DNA of 64,000 bases from Sphagnum magellanicum (GCA_021904315.1 CM038916.1:3100001-3164000), one strand, 5' to 3'. Shown: positions 1-12,894, numbered from the stretch's first letter. Notes: generated by a model from the letters alone, not told the origin. Numbers and translations: made by a program.

Positions 1-1039
1 AAAGAAAAAAAAACCCATTTCAAAAGGGGAATAGGAGGAACATAAAGAAAGGACCAACATCCAATCAAGAAACAACTCCCACAAATGCAAACAGACCAAC
101 AAGAGTCACAAAAGAAGGTAGTGGGGACTTGCCAGAAGCAGAAAATTACAAATAGAGGGAACATACAAGTCATGGCTTACTCCAAGTAGACCCATGTCCT
201 AAATGCATAGATTCATATTCAATATGATGGAGTATCTTTGCAACCCTCTAGCTATCTCCAATATCTGCGAACAACTGCCTTTAGTTAATGAGTTTAATTC
301 ACCAACAACGAAAATATTTTCTTTCGATTTGTGATGTAACCAAGGTGGTAATCATACCTAAACCAATTTAGTCAAATTTGGTTATCAACAAAGTATGAAA
401 GGAAAATATTTAAGTATCTTTATATTCTTTTAAATATGTAAAACATTCATATTTTGGTGTTGTTTAGGTGTTTAGAGGCTATTTCATGTTTTGATAAAGT
501 GACTAATATTTCCAAAGGAGTATTTATGGGTCCAAATATGCTAATAGGAACTAAGGTCTCCTCCTTGGGTGATTGCCTAGTTTGAAATATTTCCAAAATA
601 TCTTAATAATACTCCATTTGAAATTTAATTTTTTCAAAATTTGATTCAAAAAGATGTTGCAATATACTATTATGTAAATATATGTTTAAATAAACCTCTC
701 TAGAAATATGTCATGTTTAAGAAATCTTTTCAAAAATAAACATCCTTATGTAATATTATCATGAATTTTTCTAATTTTTTTCCAAAATCATATCACATGT
801 TTTCATAATATATTATAAATAGTATCATGCATGTTTTTGAATGAAGAAAACATGAAAAATTAAGCATTAATTTCACTTGATTTTGATTGCACTTTTATAT
901 GTTTATAATTGTTCATTGTAAAATGTTCAATCATACAGGTCAAACATATCTCTTAATAAATTAATATAAAGCCCTCCACATGGTTATATATGATTTGATT
1001 ACCAAGTATGTTATAGAGATCACCTTTGTTCATAATTTC
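1..1039. other. AT-rich intergenic sequence, possibly the rest of the copia remnant
   Basis: No gene is supported. Weak minus-strand similarity to the copia segment downstream of the RT catalytic region runs from the neighbouring remnant into this stretch, but it is too decayed to place domains. No LTR boundary was seen. Confidence 0.4.
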
Positions 1040-1921
1040 AAATTCTTTTTCCAAAATTCTTTGTAACTGACACATGTCAACTTCATATTATTGCTAACAA
1101 TCATGCCGTTGTCCACATTATAAATTGCCAAATAATGAAGCCTCCTTTAGTATTTGTTTTGACATAAATGTCTGCATCAAAGTCTATTTGAGTAAAGCCT
1201 TGTTGTTCAGCAAGTAGGTACTAAGTTTAGGGTGATTGTTTTAACCCATTCAAGGATTTATGTGACTTACAAACAATGTTTCTTAAGACATCCTTTAGAA
1301 ATTGTCATATTAGGTGTCTTCATTTAAAATGCCATCTAAAAAGGTAATTTTAATGCTTAATTGTTGAATTTCCAAATCAAATTGAGAAACCAAAGATATT
1401 AAGATTCTGAGAAAATTTTAGTTTAAAATTAGAGGGAATATATTTATAAAGCCAACTCCTAAGACGTGTGTGTATCCTTTGGCAGCCAATCTAGTTTTGT
1501 ATTTATTTATATTGTCATTAGATTTGCATTTTATTTTGAAAATCCATTTTGAATTTGCTGGTTTTGGATCTTTTGGCAATGTTGTATAAGTCTACGTATT
1601 ATATTTTTATAAAGATTACAACTCAAAGTTCATGCCACCTTTCCAATGGTGGGAATCCTGACAATTAGATTTTTCTTCATATGTTTCATTTCGGGTTATG
1701 TTGAGTTACCAAGGCTTTCAATGTTTATTTTGAGATTTTTTTGTTGTAGACTTGCGTTCAATAATTTTAATTAATCTTTTGGGTTTCTTAATCTCTTTTG
1801 ATGGTCTAATTCTTAGGGAACTTTGTGCTACTAATTTAAGTTTTCTACACGAAGATGATTTTATTGGGATTTGTGAGTGAGGGGACAATGGTTGGGTATC
1901 ATCTTCTCCACTAATAAACAT
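1040..1921 (-). pseudogene. Ty1/copia reverse transcriptase remnant
   Basis: Read on the minus strand, this stretch carries the signature of copia-type reverse transcriptase. A basic linker (about 1921-1718) is followed by a segment reading KWIFKIK, then INKYKTRLAAKGYTHVLGV (about 1540-1480), which matches the family's KWVFKIK...YKARLVAKGFTQ block. Further on come FDLEIQQL and an FLDG motif (about 1380-1320), corresponding to FDWEIHQLDVKTAFLNG. Weaker similarity to the later RT/RNase H segment (FEIMNKGDLYNILG) continues below 1060 and may extend toward position 300. Several in-frame stops and frame changes show it is dead. Neither LTR was found. The family assignment rests on motif order seen by eye, not on a search. 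Confidence 0.7.
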
Positions 1922-2776
1922 GTTGAAAAATGAGTCTATTATTATTATTCATTATGCTTGTTTTTAGCAGTTAGTACTCAAGTAGTGAGATTCGCAAATG
2001 GGCTTGGATTTCTATTGCAAAACTGAGGTTATCTATTTGGTCTGTCATTAGGAAAGTTGCTAAGTCTAGGGGCTGTTGCAAACAGTCTCAGTTATTCATT
2101 GAGGTTGCGGGTCACATGGATATTTTAAGCAGATTGGGATGCTAGTCTCCATTGGAAACTCCTCCTTGGGTTGCAATATTTGACTTTGATCAGCAAAAGG
2201 GATTGCTTCCCCCCTCCTCACATGGGGTTCCCATTGCATGACTCCTTCGCACATGTTCCTACGAATTGAGAGTAGAGTTTGACTCGGTTATGGAATGTGA
2301 GTAAGAATTCCCAAGACAATACTTTTTTGGAAGAGTAAAACACAAAGCTCTATGAAGCCAAGAAAAACAAAAAAATCTTCATAGCACACGCTAATGGAAC
2401 CTCAAAATCTGGAATCAAGAACAGAGACAGTTGATGCTGTGGGATATCTTTCATCTATGATCAGTAGTGATAAGGGTAAAGACCGACTGAATACCCTGGA
2501 AGGGATAAGTGATGGACACCTTCTCAGCAGCAACCAATGAGCTAGCATCTTCCCTTGCCCCCCCCCCCCAATTGTAGCAAGCTTTGTACTCATTGCATGC
2601 ACTGGGCACAACGTTGCTTTGGTACCCCAGTATTCGCATCCTAGCACTTGCGAGGATGCTGTCTTCATTTCTTATTTGTATCCACCAGTATGGATATTCA
2701 AGACCGACTTAGTACATACCCTGCAAGCCATAAGATTGGGGAGGATGGACAATGGACGTTGCCTGCAACTGGCCAG
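1922..2776. other. Intergenic stretch with one possible exon (about 2690-2776)
   Basis: Mostly non-coding, with a C homopolymer near 2560. The segment ending at 2776 reads ...ACTGGCCAG followed by gtaaca, a good plant splice donor, and is preceded by a possible acceptor (ccaccag, about 2690). It resembles the exon-like modules of the tandem repeat that follows and may be the unduplicated first member of the series. No protein family is recognised. Confidence 0.35.
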
Positions 2777-3314
2777 GTAACATCTTTCCCAATTTTTGGC
2801 AAGCGTTTGATTCCTGGTAGACTCCAGAATACTGTACACACGACTTTTGGAACCCAGTTTCCTTTCCTGGAGCTATTCGTGATTCTCTCTTTATTTTCAA
2901 TGCAGAAGAATTAGAAATCAAGGAAGATGGACCTTTCGAGCAGCCAGCCAGGTAACGTCTTTCCCAATTGTCCCAATTGTCAAAAAGCGTTTGATTCCTG
3001 GTAGACTCCAGAATACTGTACACACGACTTTTGGAACCCGGTTTCCTTTCCTGGAACTAGTCGTGATTCTCTCTTTATTTTCAATGCAGAAGAATTAGAA
3101 ATCAAGGACGACCTTTCGAGCAACCAGCCAGGTAACGTCTTTCCCAATTGTTGGAAAGCGTTTGATTTGACGTTAAATTAAAAGAAAGAAAGAAAGAAAG
3201 ATTCTTGGTAGACTCCAGAATACTGTACACACGACTTCTGGAACCCGGTTTCCTTTCCTAGAACTAGCCGTGATTCTCTCTCTGTTTATTTTCAATGCAG
3301 AAGAATTAGAAATG
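2777..3314 (+). repeat. Three-unit tandem repeat carrying exon-like modules
   Basis: Three head-to-tail units of about 175, 180 and 183 bp (2777-2951, 2952-3131, 3132-3314). Each begins with a donor-like gtaaca/gtaacg directly after CCAG or CCAG-like sequence. Each ends in a pyrimidine-rich ttttcaatgcag acceptor followed by a short purine-rich segment starting AAGAATTAGAAAT. In units 1 and 2 that segment (2906-2951 and 3090-3131) closes with CCAGCCAG before the next gtaacg, so it looks like a 42-46 bp exon. Unit 3 carries an AAAG tetranucleotide run (3181-3200). No protein family was recognised, and 46 and 42 nt do not keep one common frame. Confidence 0.7.
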
Positions 3315-3917
3315 AATTTATTTAGACTTTGTAGCTGCTTTCATGTCCAGCGCTGGAACAGTCTCCTCCTCATCCAATAGAAATCAACCTGATTTTGATA
3401 CACTTGAGGCAGTTTTCTTGCAGGCAATTTCCATTGATTGGGGTGCATTTGGTCCTTAGAGACACACTATGATAATGACCATGATTATGCTACCGCCTAC
3501 TAATAATTAGTGCAATATATTCACCAGCATGACTTTAGTAGATTGTGGCTTCTTGATGCAGACAACAGGGGAGTGTTGCTTTTCCTGGCGAAGTTAAAAA
3601 TTGAGAATGCCAAAAAGATGATTTTTTGGGGGGTTGTGCAATAGTCAGAAATTAAAATTCCAATAAAATAACCCGAAAAAAAATGCCAGATTTGTGTATT
3701 AGATTCCAGCAGGAAGCCTAAATATATAGGACGTTCAAAGGTTTTTACTTTCATGTCTCTTTCAGCTTTGTGGCCAAATTTGGCCAAATCCTCCAACAGA
3801 TGATCAGCACGTGGAAGTTGGTCTACACTCCTCACCAAAAATTGAAAAAAGGGAAGAATAAAAAGAGAAAGGAGCTAGCTACAAGAGTGAGCCTCAAAAA
3901 CAGTTGAGGTATAAATT
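3315..3917. other. Intergenic, nothing recognised
   Basis: A minus-strand open frame of about 105 codons (3521-3838) has no recognisable motif and low-complexity composition. I do not call it a gene. Confidence 0.5.
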
Positions 3918-5070
3918 CCTTTCTTTGGAAGACAAACATCTAACTTACTTCTGGCTAAGCATGACAGGGATGGAAAACCCAAGATGCCAATATGTGCTTT
4001 TATGTGCCCCTACAAAGATGAACCTGGAGGGAGGGACTGCATGGAAAACTACATAATCTCATCCAAGTAGGAGTTTCTTTCGAATTTCAATGAAAGGAAA
4101 ACTCAACTAAAATATTGGCTGGGCCATATCAAAACATCCTCAGTGCACTATTCCGAGTCCAACCCCAACTTTGGTTCACCTATCAACAAATGATAATGTA
4201 ATTCAAATTACTTAGTTTGGGAGCACAATCTTGACATTTTGTTTTGGGTGATAGACCTCTCTGATTGGTTTGTCACCCAAAACCAAAAAACCCACACTTC
4301 ACACACTTCACACACTACTAACATAGAAATTGTTCACGTAGCCCACTGATTGGCACTAATCTAAGCGAAAAAACTGAAACTTTCTAAATCTCCATGCAAA
4401 AGACAAATTCTATTTACACTAAGCATGCAACTCTCTGGTCTCCCCATAGCATAAGGAAGAAAAATAATAAGAGAACAGAGAATAACAAAGTGACATAAAA
4501 GGACAGTAATGAATTTGTGAGAAATGCTGATACAGAAAGCAAAAAAGAAGATCTAATTCTTTTGTACATGTGGTGCACCCATGTAAGTGAAAACAATAGA
4601 ACTTCTTTGAACCTTCATAACCGCTTTGCAAACTAAATCAAAACAAAAGTTTACCTCTAGGGTTCTGTCCATGTGACTAATAGAGGGAAGTGAAAAGAAT
4701 ACAACTCTTTTGGACCTCCACAACCACCTTGCAAACTAAACCAAAATAAAAGCTTGCATTTACTGTTCTCTTCCTGTGGCTCACCCATGTAAGTGAACAA
4801 AATAGAACTACTTTGGACCTTAACAACCACCTTGCAAACTAAACCAAAATAAAAGTGTGTCATCACACCAAAAAGTCACCAACGACCTATTTTAATAGAG
4901 AAAATAGAACTCACAACAAAACCCCCCCCCTTCCCCCCACCCTACCCTCCCAAATAAAAAAGAAAAAACTCACATCACTTGCCCCCTCCCAAAAGAAAAA
5001 AATCGTAGGCCTCACTTGCATGTTGCGTCTCCTCATTCGCTCAAGAGGATTTGATTCTTAAATTTGTTGG
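3918..5070 (+). repeat. Left arm of a 1.1-kb inverted repeat
   Basis: This arm is the diverged reverse complement of 9108-10185, aligned by eye over its length with many substitutions and small indels. Matching landmarks are the outer end (gacaaacatctaacttactt here, aagtaagttagatgtttgtc there), the piece around gggtgatagacctctctgat, and the inner end (aaatttgttggc here, gccaacaaattt there). Each arm also contains about three internal copies of a roughly 110-bp subrepeat with a core like ttgcaaactaaaccaaaa (4620-4860 here). It is either a very long terminal inverted repeat of one element or two opposed copies of one family. Confidence 0.75.
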
Positions 5071-7354
5071 CCATTTTCTCGCCCACAATAAAGCTAGGGG
5101 CACTAATTGGGGTACATAGTTTATTCCAATATAGAAGCTAGAGAAAACATGTGAGCAAAGCCAAACAAAACCTCTAAAATGTTTGACTTGCACTCCACAT
5201 TTTATCTTGTTCTTTTTACCTCCTGTTAAATGATGGAGGAAGGTTAGCAGGTAGCACAGTTGTTCTGGGTTCAAATTGAAGAGCAAGAGATCCTTTTCTA
5301 ATGAAAAACAATTCCCTCCTATTTGTAAATGGTCAATTCCTGGCATTTCAAAGGAACCTGAGTAAAACTAGAGCTGTAAAAATCTAGCTTTGAGAACTTG
5401 CTTTTCACGCTCACCAAAATCAACAAGCACTCCAATTTGAAGTCATGTAGAAATAACAGGTCCCATGTGTCAACCTTTAATAAATGTGATGACCAAGTTG
5501 CTTCTAATTAGCTGAGTCAACATGAGTTTGTTGAGAAAAAATTATCCTAATACTTGTTCTACAACTTATTTACAAGTATATGTATATCGTAAATCCTAAA
5601 CATTATGCATGTCAACTTGTATTTTTGTTAATTTTGTGATGTAACAAATTAAATGGTGATGATTCATAGGAAGATTTAGTGATTAATTTGGCTACAACCT
5701 AAATATGAAAGTGGTTTCTTAAAAATATCCTTCAATATTTTTGGGTACTTACTGGAACCATGTACATAAATCTCAAAAAGAAATTTTCTTGAATTTTGGT
5801 TGAATTCTAGCTGTTGAAAATCTCAAAAAACATTTTATCACTTTTAATCTTTCATATAGCTTTTTGGCTATATATATAGCCAGCAAAAAAGAGGCTAATG
5901 CATGTGTACATAGCAACAACCAGAAGTTGGCATTGTAATAATTAAGGCTCCACGTGAAAATGGCATATGTTCTTTACTTGTTAAGTCAGAAACTCATTTT
6001 GCCTTCATTGAACTGCAATTATAACATGGAGTTACTACAGGCAATGTAGAAGAAAATGGATATCATGGTAAGGTTCAGTATTTATCATGAACCATTCTTG
6101 TCTAGTGACACCGTAAAATGTACTTGCCCAACTAATGGGTTACACACATGACCACATCACTCAAATAGGATTGTAGTGAAAGTGGAGTGTGGAATAGGCC
6201 TATTGTTGCTTGTAGTGCTGCCACACAGCTTTAGGGGTGTCGGGGTATTGATGCACACCTTCCCCATACATTTCTAAAAGTATTCCAACTCTTAACCTTA
6301 CCCTCACATTTTACACATCCTTGATTCATGGTGGTCCAGAAGAAGACATTGCATGTGGACATTTTGTTGAACATTCCCCAATCACCCTCCATGCTCCCCA
6401 CATTTCACATGTGTATCCATGAGGCTACTGCCCACAAAGCCATCAAACTCACATCAAGTTTGAATGATCTCTTCATCAGCAAGCCTCTTTATAAGCATTA
6501 TGACTTTATAAGCATACACATTTTGGTCCCCATTGAAAGTTACACAGTTTACGTGCTCCACAGTTCCTATGATCTAACACTAAACAGTTCTAATGCCATC
6601 TACCCTTCATTCACATTTCATATGGAGGAGGAAGGTGAGAACTTGGAACCAGATGTCTCCCTTGAAATACCATGATTGTTAGCATTATGGATTTCCCTAT
6701 AATTCAGATGTTCTAATGAAACCAAAAACAAGGGTGTAAAAAGAAGAATCTCTTATGCAGGAGTAACTCATAGTAAAAACACAACTCTTGAAAATCTAAA
6801 CATCATTAATGAAACTTATGCCCAAAAAGAAATCTCCATATTTTATGCACTTCTCACAATTGCCAACTCACAATAGACACCTTGAAGTTGAAAGGGGAGC
6901 TGAATGTGGAACTAAATTTGGAGAAGTGTAGCCAAAAGAAAAGTTTCAGGTCAAATGTCTAAGGATTCAAGAACTTCTTGTGATGAGACATGGAAATGTA
7001 CAGGTTGGTTTCTGATATTCATCAAAGCAAATATCTAGCTCATAAGGATCTTGTCAAGTCACAATATGTACCCAACAAGTAGAGTCGGTGTTTGGTTTGT
7101 AACCAATTTCAAAGCCTATAGGGGGTTGTTTATGAATAACCTACCCTTGGACTCTTGTTGATAACTAACCATTTTCTCCAATGACCAACCAACACTGGAC
7201 ACTACCATAGCATGGGCATTCAGGGCCTGGTCAAAAGGGTTGGATCCATCCCAAGTTCCTGTTACATTCATGGATGTAACACTTATGCATCATGCCCTTC
7301 CTTTAGCATGGCATTTACAAGTGCATATGGGCATCATGTTGAGCATGCTCTTAA
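5071..7354. other. Intergenic interior of the inverted-repeat pair
   Basis: No gene supported. A 115-codon open frame at 6328-6675 has no recognised motif. A dispersed repeat occupies 5685-5905 and is listed separately. Confidence 0.5.
5685..5905. repeat. Dispersed repeat D, copy 1
   Basis: Diverged homologue of the sequences upstream of both AP2 gene copies (47530-47755 and 54500-54735). Shared blocks include tttggctaca, gaaccatgta, gaattctagctgttgaaaat/gaattctggctattgaaaat and the run leading to a tatatagc/tatatgtag segment. It is probably a fragment of an old transposon family; no coding capacity is seen. Confidence 0.6.
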
Positions 7355-7735
7355 GGCCCCTTTACACTTGGAGTCAAGGCTGAAAAAACTTGGGGGCCAA
7401 CTTTGAGCATCTTTGGCTTGTTGTTTGGCCCAAAGTTACTAATGAATGCTAGAACATTGATCTCATGATATTAATAAATGCTCGAACATTGGCCCCAAGA
7501 GTTGCAAATTGGCTTCCCAAATCCCCTGGTATCCTTTTTTTGAGCCTTGGGGCCAATAGAAGGCCATAAAGTTCAGCATATATATATTAGTAAGTTGGGG
7601 CAGATTCAAAATACTTTTTCTATTTCAGCCTTGACTCCTATTGTGAGGCCCTTGGGGCTGATTTCAACTTTTGCACCAATACAAATGCTTGATTTGAGTT
7701 GAACATTGGCCTTGAATCCTTGTGTAAAGTGGGCC
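7355..7735. mobile_element. PIF/Harbinger-like MITE, 381 bp
   Basis: Imperfect terminal inverted repeats begin GGCCCCTTTACACTTGGAGT on the left and, read on the minus strand, GGCCCACTTTACACAAGGAT on the right; both continue into TCAAGGC. The element is flanked by TAA on both sides (7352-7354 and 7736-7738), which fits the 3-bp TWA target duplication of PIF/Harbinger elements. There is no transposase frame, so it is non-autonomous. Confidence 0.7.
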
Positions 7736-7738
7736 TAA

Positions 7739-9107
7739 CTGTCCTCATGGATCCTGCATTTCCTATATATGGCCACTCTGCTGCTACCTACATCCATATT
7801 TAACTCTTAGTTATTTAGTGTGACTAGAGCATGAATATGTGTATTCTCTTCAACTGCTCATAAAACAGCACATGAATTGGGTAGTTACACTAACAAAAAT
7901 TTACCTGCTAGAAGTCATGAAACCTTCTTGCATTTGGTGACAAAGTTAAACGTGGTCTTTCAGGTTGAAGCAACAGTCACCGGTACACCATGAGGGATGG
8001 ATGGTGGGAGAATAGGAAACAATTTTCTATTGGGGTCCTATCTCATGGCTAACCACATTAGTTCACCTAGTTGATGTTTTTGCAGTATTGCCTACCTTTT
8101 CCTCCCTTGACTTGGTTCTCTGCCCAGAACTTGCAATTTTTATGAAAGAACTAGTGGTTTTTGGGAGTTGTGATTAAGAACCATCCCCATAATTGTCAGG
8201 GCTCAGTTAGTATCCACCAAACATTGCTATTGACACATTATTAAAGAACCATCAGTTCCAGTTCTTTGAATCAAAGAATTATTGGTTCCAGGACTTTCAA
8301 TAAACAATTCAGAATCAGAGAAACCAATGGTTCTTGTTCTTTGGAAAAAATTAGGATTAAAGAACCACTAGTCATAATTAGTTGGTAAACTTAAAGAACT
8401 GATAGTTTTCATCATGATAGAATGAGTAATCCTATAAGTGGTTAATTGATTTTTTAATTTTCTTAGAACTGCATCTATATAGCGGAACTGGTTCTTTCAA
8501 GTTTTCGGCAACAAATGGTTATGAATCTTAAGAATCACACTAATAACCACTAGGGGTCTGTTCCTGTTTCTAATAACCACCCAACACTGCTGTTAACAGC
8601 TATATTTACATCGTAATCACCTACTTCCTCCTATCTATATCATAATGGTCAACATTGTGATAATGTTCGATCATGTGTGCATTGGTGGTGCATTAGACTC
8701 AACTTTGGGAGTTTTACAAGGTTTCATCCAAGTTGGGGACGTAGTCTGCAGATAATGAAGATAGCTACCAGGGTTGCATAGGTTCCCGAGCATAGTGGAC
8801 ATGAATCCATGTCATTTAGGACATCGGTCTACTTGGAGTAATCCACAACTTTTGCCAAAAACTTCCAAAAAAACCTTTGTACAATTCACACTGGATTTTT
8901 TTTGTTTCAGCACAGTGTGAAAATTCACCCAAAAAAGAACACTACTTGTAACCAGGGGTTTTTTTTTTAATTTGTAGTTTTGAATGTTTGGCAAATTTTT
9001 CCAAAATTTTAGCAATCTTTTTCAAATTTACACTTCAAAAAAAATTCAAAAATTTCCAAAAACATTGCCACCATAGTGTGAGAATTCACCCAAAAAATTT
9101 AAACAGC
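7739..9107. other. Intergenic with a cluster of AAAGAACC/GGTTCTTT motifs
   Basis: No gene supported. Between about 8150 and 8560 the motif AAGAACCA and its reverse complement recur many times. That stretch is bounded by two diverged direct repeats (8205-8240 and 8558-8595, both containing a form of aacca/atcca-ccaacacTgctnttnaca). It is probably a decayed foldback transposon. At 8880-9090 and again near 17820 recurs a short block like acagtgtgaaaattcaccc. Confidence 0.45.
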
Positions 9108-10185
9108 AGCCAACAAATTTAAGAATCAAAATCCTACTCGCTTAATAAGGAGACGCACCATGCACCCGAGAGGTCTAGGATTTTTTTCTTTTGGAAGGGG
9201 GTGGGGGACATGAGTTTTCTCTTGTTTATTTTGAGTAAGGGGGGTTGTGAGTGTTTTCTTTTTTATTTTGGGTCATGGGTGGCATTTCGTGTCATGACAC
9301 ATGTTTGTTTTGCTTTAGTTTGCATGCTGGTTGTGAAGATCCAAAGTAGTTTTATTCTTTTCACTTCCATGGGTGAATCAGATGGACAGAACACTAGAGG
9401 CAAACTTTTGTTTTTGATTTAGTTTGCAAGGTGGTTGTGGAGGTCCAAAAGGAGTTTTCTTGGTTCACCATGTGGACAGAACACTAAAGGTAAATTTTTG
9501 TTATGGTTTAGTTTGCAAAGTGGTTCTGGAGGTCCAAAGAAGTTCTATTCTTTTCACTTACATCATGGGTATGCCACATGTACAGAAAACTAGAGATTTT
9601 TTTTTCTTTTTAATTAAACTAACATTTTTCATGAATTCATTCCTTTCTTATCATGTCATTTTGTTTTTTTTGTTCTCTTATCACTTCTTCCTTATGTTGT
9701 GGAGAGACAAAAAGTTTCAGAAAGTTTGAGTTTTTTCACTTAGATCAGTGTCAATTAGTGACCCATGTGGACAATTTGTAGGTTAGGAGTGTGTCAATGT
9801 GTCAATGGTGAAATTTTTTGTTTTGGGTGATGAACCAATCAGAGAGGTCTATCACGAAAAGGAAAAAAATGTCAAGGTTGTCCCCCCAAACTAATTAATA
9901 AGAATCACCTACTTTTTTGTTGCCAGGTGAACTAAAGTTAGGTTGGACTTGGAATTGTGCATTGAGAATATTTTGGTATGGCCCGGCCAATATTTTAGTT
10001 GAGTTTTCCTTTCATTGAAATTTGAAAGAAACTCCAAATTGAATGAGATTATATAGTTTTCAACCCAGTCCTTCCCTCCAGGTTCATCTTTCTATGGGCA
10101 CACAAAAACACATATTGGCATCTCTGGCTGTCCATCCAAGTCATGCATTGCAAGAAGTAAGTTAGATGTTTGTCCTCCATAACAT
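9108..10185 (-). repeat. Right arm of the 1.1-kb inverted repeat
   Basis: Reverse-complement partner of 3918-5070, with the same order of landmarks inverted and three copies of the 110-bp subrepeat at about 9290-9590. Divergence between the arms includes many substitutions, so the pair is old. Confidence 0.75.
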
Positions 10186-12328
10186 TCTTGGTATCCAAGT
10201 CATCTAGAACCATGTGGGGGCCTTTATATTCATCTACTAAGAGATATATTTATCTTTATGTTGAACACTTTACAATTAACAAACTATACACATATAAGGG
10301 TGCAATCATAAAAATAGGAATCAAAATAAAGTGTAAACGATGATTAATTTTTCATGTTTTGGTATCAAAAATTATAGTAATCTTGCAAGTGATTCAAAAG
10401 CATTTATAACAAATTTTTATGAGATGAAAACATGCAATACAATTTGGAATGGGCAAGTGATGACAACATTAAATAATTTCATTTGTGTAGATTATTTAAT
10501 AGTGTGGTTAACATTAAGTGATGTCAACACTAAATGATTCATTATGACACGATGTGTTTGTCTAGACAAAAATGTAGCCTAGTGTCACATTAGGACCATG
10601 TCAACTTAAGTTAAAGCTCATATTGAACTACCCAAAGTGAGCATTGTCAAAACCGATGTGACATATCATTTTTGTGTCAATGGTTTTTTCAACATCAGTT
10701 CAGACATATCAATTTCTACATTTGATCTGAAAGAAAAAAAAGCAAACTTTGTCACAATAAAAAAATTTAGAGTAGTTTTTACTACTACTATTTACTAATA
10801 ACCTGTACATTTATGTTTTAATTACAACGTAAACCCTAATATGTGGAAGTTCCAAAAAATAGGTTTTGTGATGTCAGAAATTGGAGAGTTTTTTTTAAAC
10901 GGTTTAACAAGATTTGGCTACATATTATGTGTGATTGTGTAAGAACATTCTACAACATTTCACTAGAAATTGTTGTTTTTTACTTTTTTTGGCAAAATAT
11001 GTTGTTCTTTCAAAATCTAACAAATTTATACAATTCTGTAAAATGTCATTTGTATTGGAAGAAAAAAAACATTAGTGTTTATCAAATATTGAATATATTC
11101 ATAAGATATGTTCACCCCTTTATTGCTACGTGGCATATTAATCTAGTTTTGGAACAAATATATAAATACCTAAGTAGTTGGATACATACCCATAGGTAGG
11201 TAAGTAGCTAGATAGGAATGTAAAATACTTGAAAATAGGTGAATTAATTATTTAGAATGATTATTTGAATTATGTAATAGAATTCAAACAATTATTTAGT
11301 TAGTTAATTTAGATAATTAATTATTGAAATAATTATTTTGATAATTCAAATAAATTTTAATAATTACTTGCCTGAATTATTTTTTAATGCCATCAAAATT
11401 ATTTGAATTAATTCATTCAATTGAAATAGTTAGTTAGCAAATTTGAACAATTATTTGTTAAATATTTAATTATCTGATTTTTTAATTTTCTAAATTAATT
11501 AACAAAATATTTCCTTAAATGAATTCATATGAATAAATGCTAATTCAGTTTAACTAATTAATTCACAATAATTCAGTATATTATATATTTAATAAGCCTT
11601 ATTGATTTTATATTTTTTCTTACAAATTTTTTTTTTTAAAAATTGAATTTAGAGTAGACTACTTTTTATTCTACTTATCATGCTTTTGCTTGGTCACACG
11701 GTTTTAAGTTGTAGGATCACATTAAGTTGCATTCATTGAATTCTTGAAAACTTTTTTTCATTTCTAAGTTAATAACCCCTTGGTGGTCACCATGTCATGT
11801 TTATAAATGTAATGCCTATTGAGGAAATTAGCTTGCACAAGTGCACAAGTGTATGTGTATGTATGGATATATGTATGTTTATGTATATGTATATATGTAT
11901 GTATATGTGTGTAGGGGTGTATGTATATGCATATACATGTGTGTTTGTAGCATCTGCACCAATGCATTGAACGACAATATTTTTTATATACAACAATAAA
12001 ATGTTGGTTTCATGCAAAAACTTATTTCTACGTGCACATATTTGCACAAGATGTGGAGACTGGCAAAAGTTTTTACACAATCTAACCTCGATTGGAGTTG
12101 TCACAATTGATTGATCATTAAGATATGATTAACAATATTACTAAGTCATCATATAAATGGATCCAAATCATGTGAGTTAATAACTTACCACGTTTCACAA
12201 GTTCACAATTCTAATTTTGTATTTATGAGTGGGGCTTGGGATAAGTAAATCAATAATAATGGAGTGGAAAATAAGGTGCACGCATAAATACCCAGTATGG
12301 ATGGAGTTGTTGTAAGTTGTACATTTAA
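10186..12328. other. AT-rich intergenic region with a TATG-type simple repeat
   Basis: No gene supported. A short taggtaggtaagtag run at about 11193-11215 leads into an aattaattatttgaatt-rich tract (11230-11620). The same order recurs at 18405-19260, indicating a shared transposon family. At 11850-11940 is an imperfect alternating TATG/TATATG repeat. Confidence 0.5.
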
Positions 12329-12894
12329 CCCCTAAAAGCCTATGGGGGTACAATGTTTTCTTAGATGTGTTAAGAAAAGATATTTTTCATACCTTTTTGA
12401 AATGCATTTCCAAAGACAATTTATGAAGCATAACATATGAATGACATCCACATGGTTGAAAATTGAAACATAATTTTTTATTTTTGAAAAATAAATTTAG
12501 AAGCCTTAAACTTCAGAAATTAATTATAAACACATATTTTGGTTTATGGTAAAGAAATTGAAGATGATTGGCTCAAATAAGTGCAACATACAATAGTGGA
12601 AAGATGAAAAAAAGAAAAACACTTGAAGTGGACAAATTATCAAAATAACAAAATTTTCCAACCAAGGAAAATGTTTGGGGTCTTAACAGTTGAAGGGGTG
12701 CTAAAGAAAAACATCCACTTTAAAAAATAGAGAGCTTTCATGGTTGATGCCAAATTTTTAGCACATAATAATTGTCTTCATTAGACACATGATGCCCGAA
12801 AAAGAATTTGAGTTTTAATTTGTCTTCCACTGGTAATAGTTGATTGAAATTGTGAAAATGGATGAAAACATCAACTTAGTTAGGCCTTTAGGGG
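12329..12894. mobile_element. TTAA-flanked foldback element, 566 bp
   Basis: Termini are CCCCTAAAAGCCTA and, read on the minus strand, CCCCTAAAGGCCTA (one mismatch in 14). Both ends are immediately bordered by TTAA (12325-12328 and 12895-12898). The TTAA flanks with a CCCC-type terminus resemble the piggyBac target rule, but no transposase is present, so superfamily assignment is tentative. TTAA is common in such AT-rich DNA, and chance flanks are possible. Confidence 0.5.

Noticed and set aside
6328..6675. 115-codon open frame as a gene
   Set aside because: No motif, no splice or promoter support, low-complexity surroundings.
8205..8595. hAT MITE
   Set aside because: The boundary repeats are direct, not inverted, and no 8-bp target duplication could be placed.
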